64,000 bases of DNA from Alkalihalobacterium chitinilyticum (GTDB taxonomy: Bacteria > Bacillota > Bacilli > Bacillales > Bacillaceae_F), in contig NZ_JAOTPO010000022.1 in NCBI RefSeq assembly GCF_029028005.1, positions 1 to 64,000 on the forward strand, in the 5' to 3' direction. Made by a program: the position numbers and the translations under genes. Within the stretch, counting starts at the first letter, position 1. Each line of letters opens with the position of its first letter. Shown here piece by piece: positions 33,991 through 42,609 of this stretch. Under the pieces are notes generated by a model. That model saw nothing but the letters and a program-made list of their open reading frames with translations. It was not told the origin of the DNA and made no database searches.

Positions 33991-35001
33991 GTGAATACAA
34001 CGATTTATGATGTAGCAAGAGAAGCAGGCGTATCTATGGCAACCGTTTCTCGTGTTGTCAATGGGAACCCAAATGTAAAGCCCGCAACAAGAAAAAAAGT
34101 ACTGGAAGCAATTGAACAACTCGGTTACCGACCGAATGCTGTAGCTAGAGGGTTAGCTAGTAAGAAAACAACAACAGTAGGCGTAATCATTCCTGATATT
34201 TCAAGTATTTTCTTTGCAGAGTTAGCTCGTGGTATTGAAGATATTGCGACAATGTATAAATATAACATTATTTTATGTAATTCAGATCAAAACAAAGAAA
34301 AGGAAATTCGACTGATTAATACGTTGTTAGAAAAGCAAGTGGACGGTATTGTCTTCATGGGTGGACAAATTACAGACGAGCATGCTGCACAATTTAAAAA
34401 TTCTCCAGTACCTGTTGTACTAGCAGCAACTTTAGACTCTGAAAAAACGATTCCATCTGTTGTCATCGATTATCAACAAGCTGTTTATGATGCAATTAAT
34501 CATTTACTATCAGAAGGCCATAAAAAAGTTGGAATGTTATCAGGACCGCTTGAAGACCCAGTAAATGGCTATCAAAAATTTGCAGGCTATCGTCAAGCAA
34601 TTGAAGAAGCTGGTTTAACTTTTAACGAAGACATGATTAAAATTGGTGATTACACTTATGACTCCGGAATTGAAGCGATGCAGAGCTTCTTAGAGATGGA
34701 AGAAAAACCGACTGCTATCTTTGCATCAACGGATGAAATGGCACTGGGTATCATTCACGGCGCTCAAGATAGAGGCTATGAAGTTCCAAAAGACTTTGAA
34801 GTCATTGGTTTTGACAACACTCGTTTAGCAACAATGGTTCGCCCAACGTTAACGACAGTTGTACAACCTATGTATGATATCGGGGCAGTATCGATGCGGT
34901 TATTAACAAAATTTATGAACAAAGAAGAAGTTACAGACCATATTGTCGTCCTGCCACATCGGATAGAGTTTCGAAATTCTACCGTTCAAAAGGAAAGTTA
35001 A
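33991..35001 (+). CDS. ccpA: Catabolite control protein A
   Basis: The LacI-family master regulator of carbon catabolite control, acting at cre sites with HPr-Ser46-P. The 336-aa protein has the DNA-binding helix-turn-helix [20 protein letters not shown] (~3-22) with the hinge [11 protein letters not shown] (~47-57). The periplasmic-binding-protein-like core follows ([54 protein letters not shown]). GTG 33991 is preceded by GAGGAGGATC. It is followed by motPS as in B. subtilis. Confidence 0.95.
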   Translation: MNTTIYDVAREAGVSMATVSRVVNGNPNVKPATRKKVLEAIEQLGYRPNAVARGLASKKTTTVGVIIPDISSIFFAELARGIEDIATMYKYNIILCNSDQNKEKEIRLINTLLEKQVDGIVFMGGQITDEHAAQFKNSPVPVVLAATLDSEKTIPSVVIDYQQAVYDAINHLLSEGHKKVGMLSGPLEDPVNGYQKFAGYRQAIEEAGLTFNEDMIKIGDYTYDSGIEAMQSFLEMEEKPTAIFASTDEMALGIIHGAQDRGYEVPKDFEVIGFDNTRLATMVRPTLTTVVQPMYDIGAVSMRLLTKFMNKEEVTDHIVVLPHRIEFRNSTVQKES

Positions 35002-35053
35002 CTCTCGAACACTTAGACTTAAGTGGTAGGTGGACATAGTCAGGGAGAGGATT

Positions 35054-35863
35054 ATGAAGAAGTTTGATATTTTAACGGTTATAGGTATTTTTGTAGGAAT
35101 TTCAGTACTATTATTAGCAATTTTCTCGAATTCTGGTCCATCTGGAGTTGTATTTTTCATCCAAATTGCCTCAATCTTAATCGTTTTTGGAGGGACAATC
35201 GCTGCTACGGTTATCAATTTTACGATAGCGGACGTGAAATTACTGCCTAAAGTATTTATGGAGGCTTTTCGTCATGAAGAACATGATTTAAATAAGTTAA
35301 TCGACACATTTGTTGACTTATCAGGAAAAGCAAGGCGGGAAGGGTTACTAGCGCTAGAAGCTGGATTAGAGGAAGTGGAGGACCCTTTTATTAAAAAAGG
35401 GGTGTTACTTGCAGTTGACGGTATTGAACCTGATGTTATTAAGGACATTATGATGGCTGAAGTAGTTGCCATGGAAGAACGGCACCGCAAAGGAAGAGCA
35501 ATCATTGTAAAAATGGGAGAGTATGCTCCTGCTTGGGGAATGATTGGTACTTTAATAGGTCTTGTTCTTATGTTGCAAAATTTAAATGATCCATCCACGC
35601 TCGGACCTAATATGGCTGTCGCACTTTTAACGACCTTATATGGAACGGTTTTAGCTAACTTAGTGTTCTTACCAATTGCGTCCAAATTAGAAAATAAGAC
35701 TGAAGAAGAAGTGTTTGTGAAACAAATTATCGTTGAAGGTGTCATTGGTGTTCAATCAGGTCAAAATCCGAAAATTTTAGAAGAGAAATTAAGTGCCTTT
35801 ATTCCAAAAGGTAAAAAAGTAAATGTCAACGAAGAGACGAGTGATTTAAATGTTGAATCGTAG
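35054..35863 (+). CDS. motP: Flagellar stator subunit MotP (Na+ type)
   Basis: The MotA-like half of a sodium-driven stator. The 269-aa protein has four membrane segments: ILTVIGIFVGISVLLLA (~5), FFIQIASILIVFGGTIAATV (~36), MGEYAPAWGMIGTLIGLVLM (~154) and AVALLTTLYGTVLANLVFLP (~188). The cytoplasmic loop carries charged residues that contact FliG (EERHRKGRAIIVKMGE). ATG 35054 follows GGGAGAGGA. It starts 53 bp after ccpA and overlaps motS by 14 bp. Assignment to MotP rather than MotA rests on ccpA linkage and pairing with MotS. Confidence 0.92.
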   Translation: MKKFDILTVIGIFVGISVLLLAIFSNSGPSGVVFFIQIASILIVFGGTIAATVINFTIADVKLLPKVFMEAFRHEEHDLNKLIDTFVDLSGKARREGLLALEAGLEEVEDPFIKKGVLLAVDGIEPDVIKDIMMAEVVAMEERHRKGRAIIVKMGEYAPAWGMIGTLIGLVLMLQNLNDPSTLGPNMAVALLTTLYGTVLANLVFLPIASKLENKTEEEVFVKQIIVEGVIGVQSGQNPKILEEKLSAFIPKGKKVNVNEETSDLNVES

Positions 35864-36599
35864 ACGTCCTAAAGAAGAGAAAGGTGCTCCAAAATGGATG
35901 GTCACTTTTTCGGATTTAATGACTCTTATTCTAGTATTCTTTATTCTATTATTTTCAATGTCTGTAGTTGATGCAGAAAAGTTCAGGGCGATTGCAGATT
36001 CGTTTCAACAGCGGCAAGTTCTAGATTTCCTTCCGTCAGCAATTGAATTTGAGACACCGAGAGAAGAAAGAGGCGAACAGCGAAAAGATCCTTTTGATGA
36101 AGGGAAATTTGGTGAGGAACAAGATGTCAATATGGACGAACTTCTAGAAGAAGTACAAGAATTCCTGGAGACGAATGAACTAACCGAACTAATATCAGCA
36201 ACTCGTGATGATCGCGGGGTCGTACTCGTCTTACAAGAGCGAACGTTATTTGCCACGGCTGAAGCGGATGTGCTGGCAGATGCTAAACCATTTTTGGACA
36301 AAGTCGGCACATTGTTAGTGGCTATTCCAAATATGGTCAAGGTTGAAGGTCATACCGATTCTAGACCGATTTCAACGTTTCGTTATCCTTCCAATTGGGA
36401 GTTATCTGGTGCTCGCGCTAGCAGCGTTATTCGATACCTTGTAGACAATCACAATCTTGAGCCCAACCGTTTTATAGCAACTGGTTATGGTGATACACGT
36501 CCAGTTATGCCTAATACAACAGTTGAGAACTTACAAACGAATCGTCGGGTCGTTATTGTAATCTCTGACCCTGCTTATGACGTTGAAGATACATTTTAA
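35850..36599 (+). CDS. motS: Flagellar stator subunit MotS (Na+ type)
   Basis: The MotB-like partner of MotP. The 249-aa protein has the membrane segment with the ion-binding aspartate (VTFSDLMTLILVFFILLFSM, Asp ~22), a plug/linker rich in Glu, Asp and Arg (~60-105), and an OmpA-type peptidoglycan-binding domain (VKVEGHTDSRPIST, then SNWELSGARASSVIRYLV and FIATGYGDTRPVMPN). Its start overlaps motP, indicating translational coupling and 1:1 production. Sodium stators are typical of alkaliphilic or salt-loving bacilli but also occur in B. subtilis. Confidence 0.93.
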   Translation: MLNRRRPKEEKGAPKWMVTFSDLMTLILVFFILLFSMSVVDAEKFRAIADSFQQRQVLDFLPSAIEFETPREERGEQRKDPFDEGKFGEEQDVNMDELLEEVQEFLETNELTELISATRDDRGVVLVLQERTLFATAEADVLADAKPFLDKVGTLLVAIPNMVKVEGHTDSRPISTFRYPSNWELSGARASSVIRYLVDNHNLEPNRFIATGYGDTRPVMPNTTVENLQTNRRVVIVISDPAYDVEDTF

Positions 36600-36630
36600 G
36601 GCTGGCCAATCGGTCGCCTTTTTTGTTTTT
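36598..36630 (+). terminator. ccpA-motPS terminator
   Basis: AAGGCTGGCC and GGTCGCCTTTT form a stem with one internal mismatch around AATC, followed by a T-run that starts in the motS stop region. Confidence 0.7.
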
Positions 36631-36789
36631 TATGAAAATCTTATCGAAAGTATGACTGATAAATCAAGTGAAACTAATATATAATAAGCATATTCGTATA
36701 GGTTATCACTAAATGAACGGGTGAAATTAAACCGTCTTTAACCACAGTCATTATACTAATGAGAGCGATTAGAGTTGGAGGGCTTATGT

Positions 36790-37485
36790 ATGGTCATTGG
36801 AATTATTGGTGCAATGAATGAGGAAATTGAACTGATGAGAGAAGAAATGGATATTGAGAGTGAAAGGAAAATTGCAAGAATTACTTTCTATTCGGGAACG
36901 ATGGGGAAGCATAAAATTGTTCTTTGTAAATCAGGAGTAGGGAAAGTGAACGCTGCACTGACGACACAAATCTTAATTGATCATTTTAAGACGGCAAAGA
37001 TTGTCTTCACAGGTGTAGCTGGAGCCCTTGATCCGAACTTAAATGTTGGTGACATTGTAATATCAACGAGTGCACTTCAGCACGACATTGATGCTAGTCC
37101 ATTAGGGTTCAAACGTGGAGAAATCCCAATGTTTGAACATACGTCTGATTTTCCTGCAGATGCCTCACTCATTGAGTTAGCAACGAAAGCGTCGGAACAG
37201 TTAAATATACAAGTTGTTAAAGGACGCGTATTAAGTGGAGATCAGTTTATTGCGAGTCAGCAACTCGTTCAGGAGCTTCAAGATACATTTTCAGGAGCTT
37301 GTGTTGAAATGGAAGGTTCGGCTGTTGCTCAAGCTGCGATGTTAAATGACATTCCTTATGTCATTATTCGTTCGATTTCTGATAAAGCAAATGGCGAAGC
37401 CAAGATGAGCTTTAACGAATTTGTGGAGGTAGCAGCCAAACAATCGAATTTCATCGTTAAGGCCATGTTAGAGCATATGGAGTAA
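36790..37485 (+). CDS. mtnN: 5'-methylthioadenosine/S-adenosylhomocysteine nucleosidase
   Basis: Cleaves MTA and SAH, feeding methionine salvage and LuxS. The 231-aa length is exact for the family. MVIGIIGAMNEEIELMREEM (~1-20) contains the conserved Glu. FTGVAGALDPNLNVGDIVIS (~77) and VEMEGSAVAQAA (~172) bind the ribose, and IRSISDKANG (~193) carries the catalytic Asp. ATG 36790 follows TGGAGGG. It is a single-gene unit with its own terminator. Confidence 0.95.
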   Translation: MVIGIIGAMNEEIELMREEMDIESERKIARITFYSGTMGKHKIVLCKSGVGKVNAALTTQILIDHFKTAKIVFTGVAGALDPNLNVGDIVISTSALQHDIDASPLGFKRGEIPMFEHTSDFPADASLIELATKASEQLNIQVVKGRVLSGDQFIASQQLVQELQDTFSGACVEMEGSAVAQAAMLNDIPYVIIRSISDKANGEAKMSFNEFVEVAAKQSNFIVKAMLEHME

Positions 37486-37514
37486 GAGAAAGAATGTCCA
37501 TGTTTACATCACTC

Positions 37515-37554
37515 AAAAATAACAGGTGAGGATTTGCCTCAACCTGTTATTTTT
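37515..37554 (+). terminator. mtnN terminator
   Basis: AAAAATAACAGGT-GAGG (37515-37531) pairs with CCTC-AACCTGTTATTTTT. It lies directly before the structured repeat copy B. Confidence 0.8.
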
Positions 37555-37562
37555 CGCTTTTC

Positions 37563-37741
37563 ACCCGGAGGGCTCCAGTCCTTACGTCGCAAACCGGTCG
37601 CTTCCGCTTTTCTACTGTCCAGCTCCAGGCGCCATCGGCTCGAGAGGTCGCTTCGGTCCATCAAACGTGTCTAAAGAGCGAGACACTAATTGCTGGCCCT
37701 CCAGCGCTTGTCGCCGATCAGCAGGCGCCTTCCGCTTTTCT
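37563..37741 (+). repeat. Structured intergenic repeat, copy B
   Basis: A short module (37568-37614) is followed by a long module (37615-37741). The inner hairpin here is GTGTCT (37667-37672) / AGACAC (37681-37686), where other copies have GTGTCC / GGACAC, a compensatory change. The outer arms are AGGCGCCATCGGC and GCCGATCAGCAGGCGCCT. The element ends one base before the acuC stop codon (minus strand). Confidence 0.88.
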
Positions 37742-37742
37742 A

Positions 37743-38915
37743 TCATGATTGCGTTTTCATTTCTCGGCGTATATGATAGAGCGCTTTTTCTACTGTTTTT
37801 TGATTTTTTTCTATAATCTCAGGTTTTCTTGGGATCTCTGGATATAGGTTTTCAGGGTCTTCCCAAGTTGTAATTAAACTTACAGGAGCTTGGTCTTTCC
37901 ATTGATCCAGCCATGCTTGAGGGAGTGGGCCTTGCGCTAAGTGAAGTTGGTTTGTCATTTCTAACCAAACCATTGACCAAGCACGCGGTACGACTCTCCA
38001 AATGTCATAACCACCGCCACCTACGGCAATCCAGCGCCCATCACAATACTCGTGGGCTAACTCATGAGCTAGCTTAGGGATAAAGCGGTAGGTCTCAATT
38101 GTCGAACATAGGTGAGTTAATGGATCATAATAATGAGCATCTGCACCGTTTTGAGTAATAATGACATCAGGCTTAAAAAACTCGATTACTTCACGAAAAG
38201 CAGTTTCATAGGCTTTCATAAACGATTCATCTTCAGTAAACGCATCTAATGGTATATTAATAGAAAAGCCGTAACCTTCACCTTGTCCTTTTTCACTTAC
38301 ATGGCCTGTTCCGGGAAATAAGTATCGGCCTGTTTCGTGAATAGAAAAAGTACACACATCGCGGTCATCATAAAATGCCCATTGAACACCATCGCCATGA
38401 TGAGCATCCGTATCAACGTAAAGCACTCTCGCGCCGTACTTCTGTTTCATATACTCAATTGCAATCGAACTGTCATTATAAATACAAAATCCTGATGCCT
38501 TTCCGCGAAATCCGTGGTGAAGACCACCGCCTAGATTCATCGCATGTTTCACTTTATTTTCCATAACGAGATCACAAGCGGTGAGTGTTCCACCGACGAG
38601 AAGGCAAGCTGCTTCGTGCATATTTTCAAACATTGGAGTATCTTCAGTCCCAAGACCATAATTGTTGGCAATCCCAATGCTTAATTCACCTTTACCGGCT
38701 GCTTTAACAGCATCGATATAAGCCTTATCATGAATAAGAGCAATTTCTTCGTCGGTTGCCATTCTTGGCTTAACAATTTGATTATCATCAATAGCATTTA
38801 ATTTTTTTAACATATCGTATACGAGATTTAATCTTAAATGATTAAAGGGATGATCTTTACTAAACTTATAGGAAAGTTGATCTTCGGAATAAATAAATGC
38901 TACATCTTTATTCAT
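37743..38915 (-). CDS. acuC: Acetoin utilization protein AcuC (class I histone-deacetylase fold)
   Basis: AcuC removes acetyl from the active-site lysine of acetyl-CoA synthetase, reactivating it. The 390-aa length is normal. NLGGGLHHGFRGKASGFCIYNDS (quoted in part: GGGLHHGFRGKASGFC, ~131) is the catalytic His-His region, YVDTDAHHGDGVQ (~164) holds the zinc ligands, TQNGADAHYYDPL (~246) the third ligand, and GGGYDIWRVVPRAW the Tyr region. ATG 38915 overlaps the acuB stop by ATGA, so the two are coupled. The 3' end runs straight into repeat copy B. Confidence 0.93.
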   Translation of the reverse strand: MNKDVAFIYSEDQLSYKFSKDHPFNHLRLNLVYDMLKKLNAIDDNQIVKPRMATDEEIALIHDKAYIDAVKAAGKGELSIGIANNYGLGTEDTPMFENMHEAACLLVGGTLTACDLVMENKVKHAMNLGGGLHHGFRGKASGFCIYNDSSIAIEYMKQKYGARVLYVDTDAHHGDGVQWAFYDDRDVCTFSIHETGRYLFPGTGHVSEKGQGEGYGFSINIPLDAFTEDESFMKAYETAFREVIEFFKPDVIITQNGADAHYYDPLTHLCSTIETYRFIPKLAHELAHEYCDGRWIAVGGGGYDIWRVVPRAWSMVWLEMTNQLHLAQGPLPQAWLDQWKDQAPVSLITTWEDPENLYPEIPRKPEIIEKNQKTVEKALYHIRREMKTQS

Positions 38916-39559
38916 AGGCCAATACCTGGAATGTTTGGCCAAAGCACTTTATAGCCTTCTTTTTCGATTGCTTCAATAATCCCCCTTGGATCCATCGTTT
39001 GTACACGAAACGTTAAAACTTTATAGTTGGGATCATCATTATACGGATAAACGAGAACACTCGTAATGTTTACTTTTCTTTCTTTGAAAATATAAGCGAT
39101 ATCCGCAAGTTTTCCGGTAATATTTTCAACTAGAACATCAATTTGCGAACTAGGTTGATGTGCTCCCATTAATTCGACCAATGTGTGCAGAATATCGGTC
39201 TCTGTAATAATCCCAACTAGTTTATCTTCTTCAGTAATAGGTAGGCAGCCGATGTTATGCTCGTAAAAAATAGCAGAAACTTCAGCAACGAAATCTAGTC
39301 GATGGGCCGTAATTACATTGGTTGTCATAATTTCAGTTACCGGTTTTAAAAAGTCTTCTTTATGTTCATCTGCATGAAAAATAGATGGACTGGCATCACG
39401 AATATCGCGATTAGTTACAATTCCAAGGATATGCATTTCATCATCTACAACTGGAATATGACGGATTCGATTTTTATTCATGATCTCAATTGCATCTTGA
39501 ATGGTTGCTGTGGTCTTTAAGGTGGTAATGTCTTTGCTCATAATTTCTTCTACGATCAT
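38912..39559 (-). CDS. acuB: Acetoin utilization protein AcuB (two CBS domains plus ACT-like domain)
   Basis: A 215-aa protein starting MIVEEIMSKDITTLKTTATI. Two CBS motifs (residues ~1-60 and ~72-130; RIRHIPVVDDEMHILGIVTN and GCLPITEEDKLVGIITETD) form an adenylate-sensing Bateman module, followed by an ACT-like domain (IDVLVENITGKLADIAYIFK). The family role is regulatory, probably linking AcuC/AcsA control to nucleotide or metabolite state. AAAGGGTG precedes ATG 39559; the frame is open further upstream but runs into the inserted element. In B. subtilis acuA is immediately upstream; here ~340 bp intervene. Confidence 0.9.
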   Translation of the reverse strand: MIVEEIMSKDITTLKTTATIQDAIEIMNKNRIRHIPVVDDEMHILGIVTNRDIRDASPSIFHADEHKEDFLKPVTEIMTTNVITAHRLDFVAEVSAIFYEHNIGCLPITEEDKLVGIITETDILHTLVELMGAHQPSSQIDVLVENITGKLADIAYIFKERKVNITSVLVYPYNDDPNYKVLTFRVQTMDPRGIIEAIEKEGYKVLWPNIPGIGL

Positions 39560-39597
39560 TTGTAAGCACCCTTTCATTGGAAACAAAAATACTATAA

Positions 39598-39875
39598 GAG
39601 GATGTTCAATAAGTCCGGGAAAAATAGCTGTCAATAGAAGATCTTCGACTAAGAGCCCCACGTCCTGTGGGAACGTCGAAGTCACCACATCCTGTGGTAG
39701 CTCGTCAGCTTGCTCCTCCACTCCTCACGTATTAACACCATACGTTCCGCTCCTTGGAAAAGAAGAACACTTTTCCGGCGTGCGACGATTATGCTTACGG
39801 AGCAACCAGCTTTATGCTCGGAGACTACGCTTCCTCGATTTTCTTGGCTCTTTTTGTCCTTCTTTTTGAACACAT
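39598..39875. mobile_element. MITE-like insertion between acuA and acuB
   Basis: Ends are inverted repeats: left TGTTCAATAAG (39603) and right, reversed, TGTTCAAAAAG (39872), extending imperfectly to ~25 bp. ACTATAA occurs just outside on both sides (39591-39597 and 39876-39882), a candidate target duplication. The interior has hairpins such as CCACATCCTGTGG and no coding region that I trust. It splits the expected acuABC order, and its GC content is higher than its surroundings. Confidence 0.6.
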
Positions 39876-39901
39876 ACTATAACTTCTTTACATTTTTACT
39901 A

Positions 39902-40534
39902 TTAGTACATAAAGCGATTTTTAAAACGTAAACGGTCAAACCTTTCAATCGACTCGGTATCTACACGACTGCCGATACGAACCATGAGGCAATTTGCTGG
40001 GTGTGAACTTATTTCAGGGTCATCGGTAGCATACCAAACGAGCCCGCCGGCATTCATCATCTTTTCCATGACTTTGCGGTAGTCCCAAACCGATAATCCG
40101 CTTCCTTTTAAATCCCAATGCCAATAGTATTCAGTCGTTATTAAAATGTAGTCTTCCATTGCATCATCCATTACAGATAATCTGAGCAGATTTTTTCCTA
40201 TTTGTATACCGCGGTACTCCCTGGCAACTTCAATTGCACCTAATTCTATTAAGTTCTCCATGTTTCCTTCTGACCAGCGCTCTAAAGGATCAGGATAAAC
40301 AAATGTTACATACCCGATAATTTGATTTCCATCTCTTGCAATATTAATTCTACCCTCTGGCAAATCTGCAATTCCAACTAAAGCTTTTTTTTGTTGTTCT
40401 GGAATTCTAAAAGCTGTTAAGCCGGGGTGAAAATCTAATTTTTCAATTTCAGAACCGCTAATTGGACCTTCAATCACAATCGTTCGATCTTCAAATGGAA
40501 TTTCTGTTTTATAATACCTTTTTACATGGTTCAA
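39902..40534 (-). CDS. acuA: Protein acetyltransferase AcuA (GNAT)
   Basis: AcuA acetylates the catalytic lysine of AcsA and switches it off. The 210-aa product of TTG 40534 equals the length I recall for B. subtilis, and AAAGGTGG sits eight bases upstream; the GTG at 40546 is too close to that site. IIGYVTFVYPDPL and LIELGAIEVAREYRGIQIGK (~97-116) give the acetyl-CoA pyrophosphate loop (R-x-x-G-I/Q-x-G-K) of GNAT enzymes. It is divergent from its target gene acsA across a ~240-bp promoter region. Confidence 0.92.
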   Translation of the reverse strand: MNHVKRYYKTEIPFEDRTIVIEGPISGSEIEKLDFHPGLTAFRIPEQQKKALVGIADLPEGRINIARDGNQIIGYVTFVYPDPLERWSEGNMENLIELGAIEVAREYRGIQIGKNLLRLSVMDDAMEDYILITTEYYWHWDLKGSGLSVWDYRKVMEKMMNAGGLVWYATDDPEISSHPANCLMVRIGSRVDTESIERFDRLRFKNRFMY

Positions 40535-40611
40535 TGTGGTAACCACCTTTAAAAAAACTTAAATGATTATGCTTTCCGTAACTTCATCATCATTATACAT
40601 GAATCATATTA

Positions 40612-40625
40612 CAAAAGCGTTGCAT
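40612..40625. promoter_or_regulatory. Possible cre-like site in the acuA/acsA promoter region
   Basis: CAAAAGCGTTGCAT keeps the AAARCGYT core of the CcpA box but fails at the ends (four mismatches to TGWAARCGYTWNCW). The acuABC/acsA region is CcpA-controlled in B. subtilis, which makes a site here plausible, but the match is poor. Confidence 0.25.
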
Positions 40626-40703
40626 CCAGCAATTGACACAAAAAGTTTAAATAATTAAATCTAGTCGATAAAATGTCAATATTCCAAAACTTACAAATAG
40701 TAA

Positions 40704-40732
40704 TTGAAGAAATATTCTAACTATAATATAAT
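40704..40732 (+). promoter_or_regulatory. SigmaA promoter of acsA
   Basis: TTGAAG (40704-40709) and TATAAT (40727-40732) are 17 bp apart, 45 bp upstream of the acsA ATG. Confidence 0.6.
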
Positions 40733-40776
40733 AAATAAAGAAAGTAGGGAAATACATATAGAGAGGAAGATGATAA

Positions 40777-42492
40777 ATGAACGTGCAAGCGCTTCCAGCA
40801 ACGAAAGGAAACCACAATCTACTAAGTTATGAAGAAACAGCTGCAAATTTTGATTGGAGTACGGTTGAAAAAGAATTTTCTTGGAGTACAACTGGTAAGG
40901 TAAATATGGCATTTGAAGCCATTGATCGTCATGCCCTGTCTGATAAAAAAGATAAAGTAGCACTGTACTACAGTGATGCAAAGCGTGATGAGAAATATAC
41001 ATTTGAACAAATGAGTCAAATGTCTAACCGTGCAGGTAATGTTTTAAAAAGCGTAGGGGTAGAGAAAGGTGACCGTGTATTTATTTTCATGCCGCGTTCT
41101 CCAGAACTATATTTCTCTGTACTTGGCGCTATTAAACTAGGTGCAATTGTTGGTCCACTATTCGAAGCATTTATGGAGGGGGCTGTACGTGATCGTCTGG
41201 AAGATAGTGCAGCAAAAGTGTTAGTAACGACACCAGATCTTCTTGAGCGTGTACCTGTAGGGGATCTTCCGAATCTAGAAACAGTATTTATTATTGGTGA
41301 TAATGTAAAAGAAGAAGGTCCAATTAAGGACTTCAATAAATTAATGCAAGAAGCAAGCAGTCAATTAGAAATTACATGGGTAGATCGTGAGGATGGATTA
41401 ATCCTTCATTATACTTCTGGTTCAACAGGAAAGCCAAAAGGGGTACTTCACGTTCATAACGCGATGCTTCAACACTACCAAACAGCTAGATGGGTACTAG
41501 ATTTACAAGACGATGATGTATATTGGTGTACAGCAGATCCAGGCTGGGTAACAGGAACATCATATGGAATATTTGGTCCGTGGTTATGTGGTGTTACAAA
41601 CGTCATTCGTGGAGGACGTTTCAGCCCGCAAGATTGGTATGAGACATTACAGCGTTATCAAGTATCTGTATGGTACAGTGCGCCAACTGCGTTCCGTATG
41701 CTTATGAGTGCTGGCGATGAGCTTGTGAAGCAGTATGATTTATCAAATATCCGCCATATCCTTTCTGTCGGTGAACCGCTAAACCCTGAAGTAGTCCGTT
41801 GGGGATCTAAAGTGTTTGATCTACGTATCCATGACACTTGGTGGATGACTGAAACAGGCGCTCAGCTTATCTGTAATTATCCTTGTATGGATATTAAGCC
41901 AGGATCAATGGGTAGACCAATTCCAGGGGTAAAAGCGGCTATTATCGATGATCAAGGAAACGAATTACCTCCAAATCGCATGGGTAACTTAGCAATTGCT
42001 AAAGGATGGCCATCCATGATGAGAACGATTTGGAATAATGAAGAGAAGTACCAAAGTTATTTTGAAATTGACGGATGGTATGTATCAGGTGACTCGGCTT
42101 ATATGGATGAAGAAGGTTATTTCTGGTTCCAAGGGCGAATTGATGATGTTATTATGACAGCAGGTGAACGTGTTGGGCCATTTGAAGTAGAAAGTAAATT
42201 AATTGAGCACCCAGCTGTAGCAGAGGCAGGAGTTATTGGTAAGCCAGATCCTGTACGCGGGGAGATTATTAAAGCCTTTATCGCTTTACGAGAAGGTTAT
42301 GAGCAAAGTGATGAATTAATCGAGGAAATTCGTAACTTCGTGAAAAAAGGTCTTGCAGCACATGCAGCACCGCGTGAAATTGAATTCCGTGAAAAACTTC
42401 CGAAAACAAGAAGTGGAAAAATTATGCGCCGTGTTCTTAAGGCTTGGGAACTGGATTTACCAACTGGTGACTTATCTACTATGGAAGATTAA
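40777..42492 (+). CDS. acsA: Acetyl-CoA synthetase (AMP-forming)
   Basis: Activates acetate to acetyl-CoA for growth on acetate/acetoin products. The 571-aa size matches bacillar AcsA. HYTSGSTGKPKGVLHVH (~211) is the P-loop, IHDTWWMTETGA (~351) has the acetate-pocket tryptophan and T-E, YVSGDSAYMDEEGYFWFQGR (~430) the hinge, and KTRSGKIMRRVL the catalytic Lys (~548), the AcuA/AcuC target. GAGAGGAAG precedes the ATG. It is transcribed away from acuA. Confidence 0.95.
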   Translation: MNVQALPATKGNHNLLSYEETAANFDWSTVEKEFSWSTTGKVNMAFEAIDRHALSDKKDKVALYYSDAKRDEKYTFEQMSQMSNRAGNVLKSVGVEKGDRVFIFMPRSPELYFSVLGAIKLGAIVGPLFEAFMEGAVRDRLEDSAAKVLVTTPDLLERVPVGDLPNLETVFIIGDNVKEEGPIKDFNKLMQEASSQLEITWVDREDGLILHYTSGSTGKPKGVLHVHNAMLQHYQTARWVLDLQDDDVYWCTADPGWVTGTSYGIFGPWLCGVTNVIRGGRFSPQDWYETLQRYQVSVWYSAPTAFRMLMSAGDELVKQYDLSNIRHILSVGEPLNPEVVRWGSKVFDLRIHDTWWMTETGAQLICNYPCMDIKPGSMGRPIPGVKAAIIDDQGNELPPNRMGNLAIAKGWPSMMRTIWNNEEKYQSYFEIDGWYVSGDSAYMDEEGYFWFQGRIDDVIMTAGERVGPFEVESKLIEHPAVAEAGVIGKPDPVRGEIIKAFIALREGYEQSDELIEEIRNFVKKGLAAHAAPREIEFREKLPKTRSGKIMRRVLKAWELDLPTGDLSTMED

Positions 42493-42497
42493 TAGAA

Positions 42498-42528
42498 GGG
42501 AGGCTAACTTCGGTTAGTCTCTTTTTGA
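42498..42528 (+). terminator. acsA terminator
   Basis: GAGGCTAAC and GTTAGTCTC pair around the stable TTCG tetraloop, then TTTTTG. Confidence 0.85.
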
Positions 42529-42574
42529 GTTCCATTTTATCAATATACAAATGAATGAAGTGAATAACAAGAAA

Positions 42575-42603
42575 GAAGAGGCTGACATTTTATCAGCCTC
42601 TTT
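42575..42603 (-). terminator. PBP gene terminator
   Basis: On the minus strand GAGGCTGA and TCAGCCTC pair around a short loop, followed by TTTCTTG. It is seven bases past the PBP stop. Confidence 0.7.
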
Positions 42604-42609
42604 GTTGAT

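Noticed and set aside
35272-35745. 157-codon antisense frame inside motP
   Set aside because: Shadow of a well-supported motP; serine-rich composition typical of antisense reading.
39501-39869. Open frames across the acuB start and the MITE-like element
   Set aside because: They combine antisense acuB with the inserted element and show no coding pattern.
40612-40625. Confident cre site for CcpA control of acsA/acuA
   Set aside because: Only the core matches; kept as a low-confidence feature rather than a claim.
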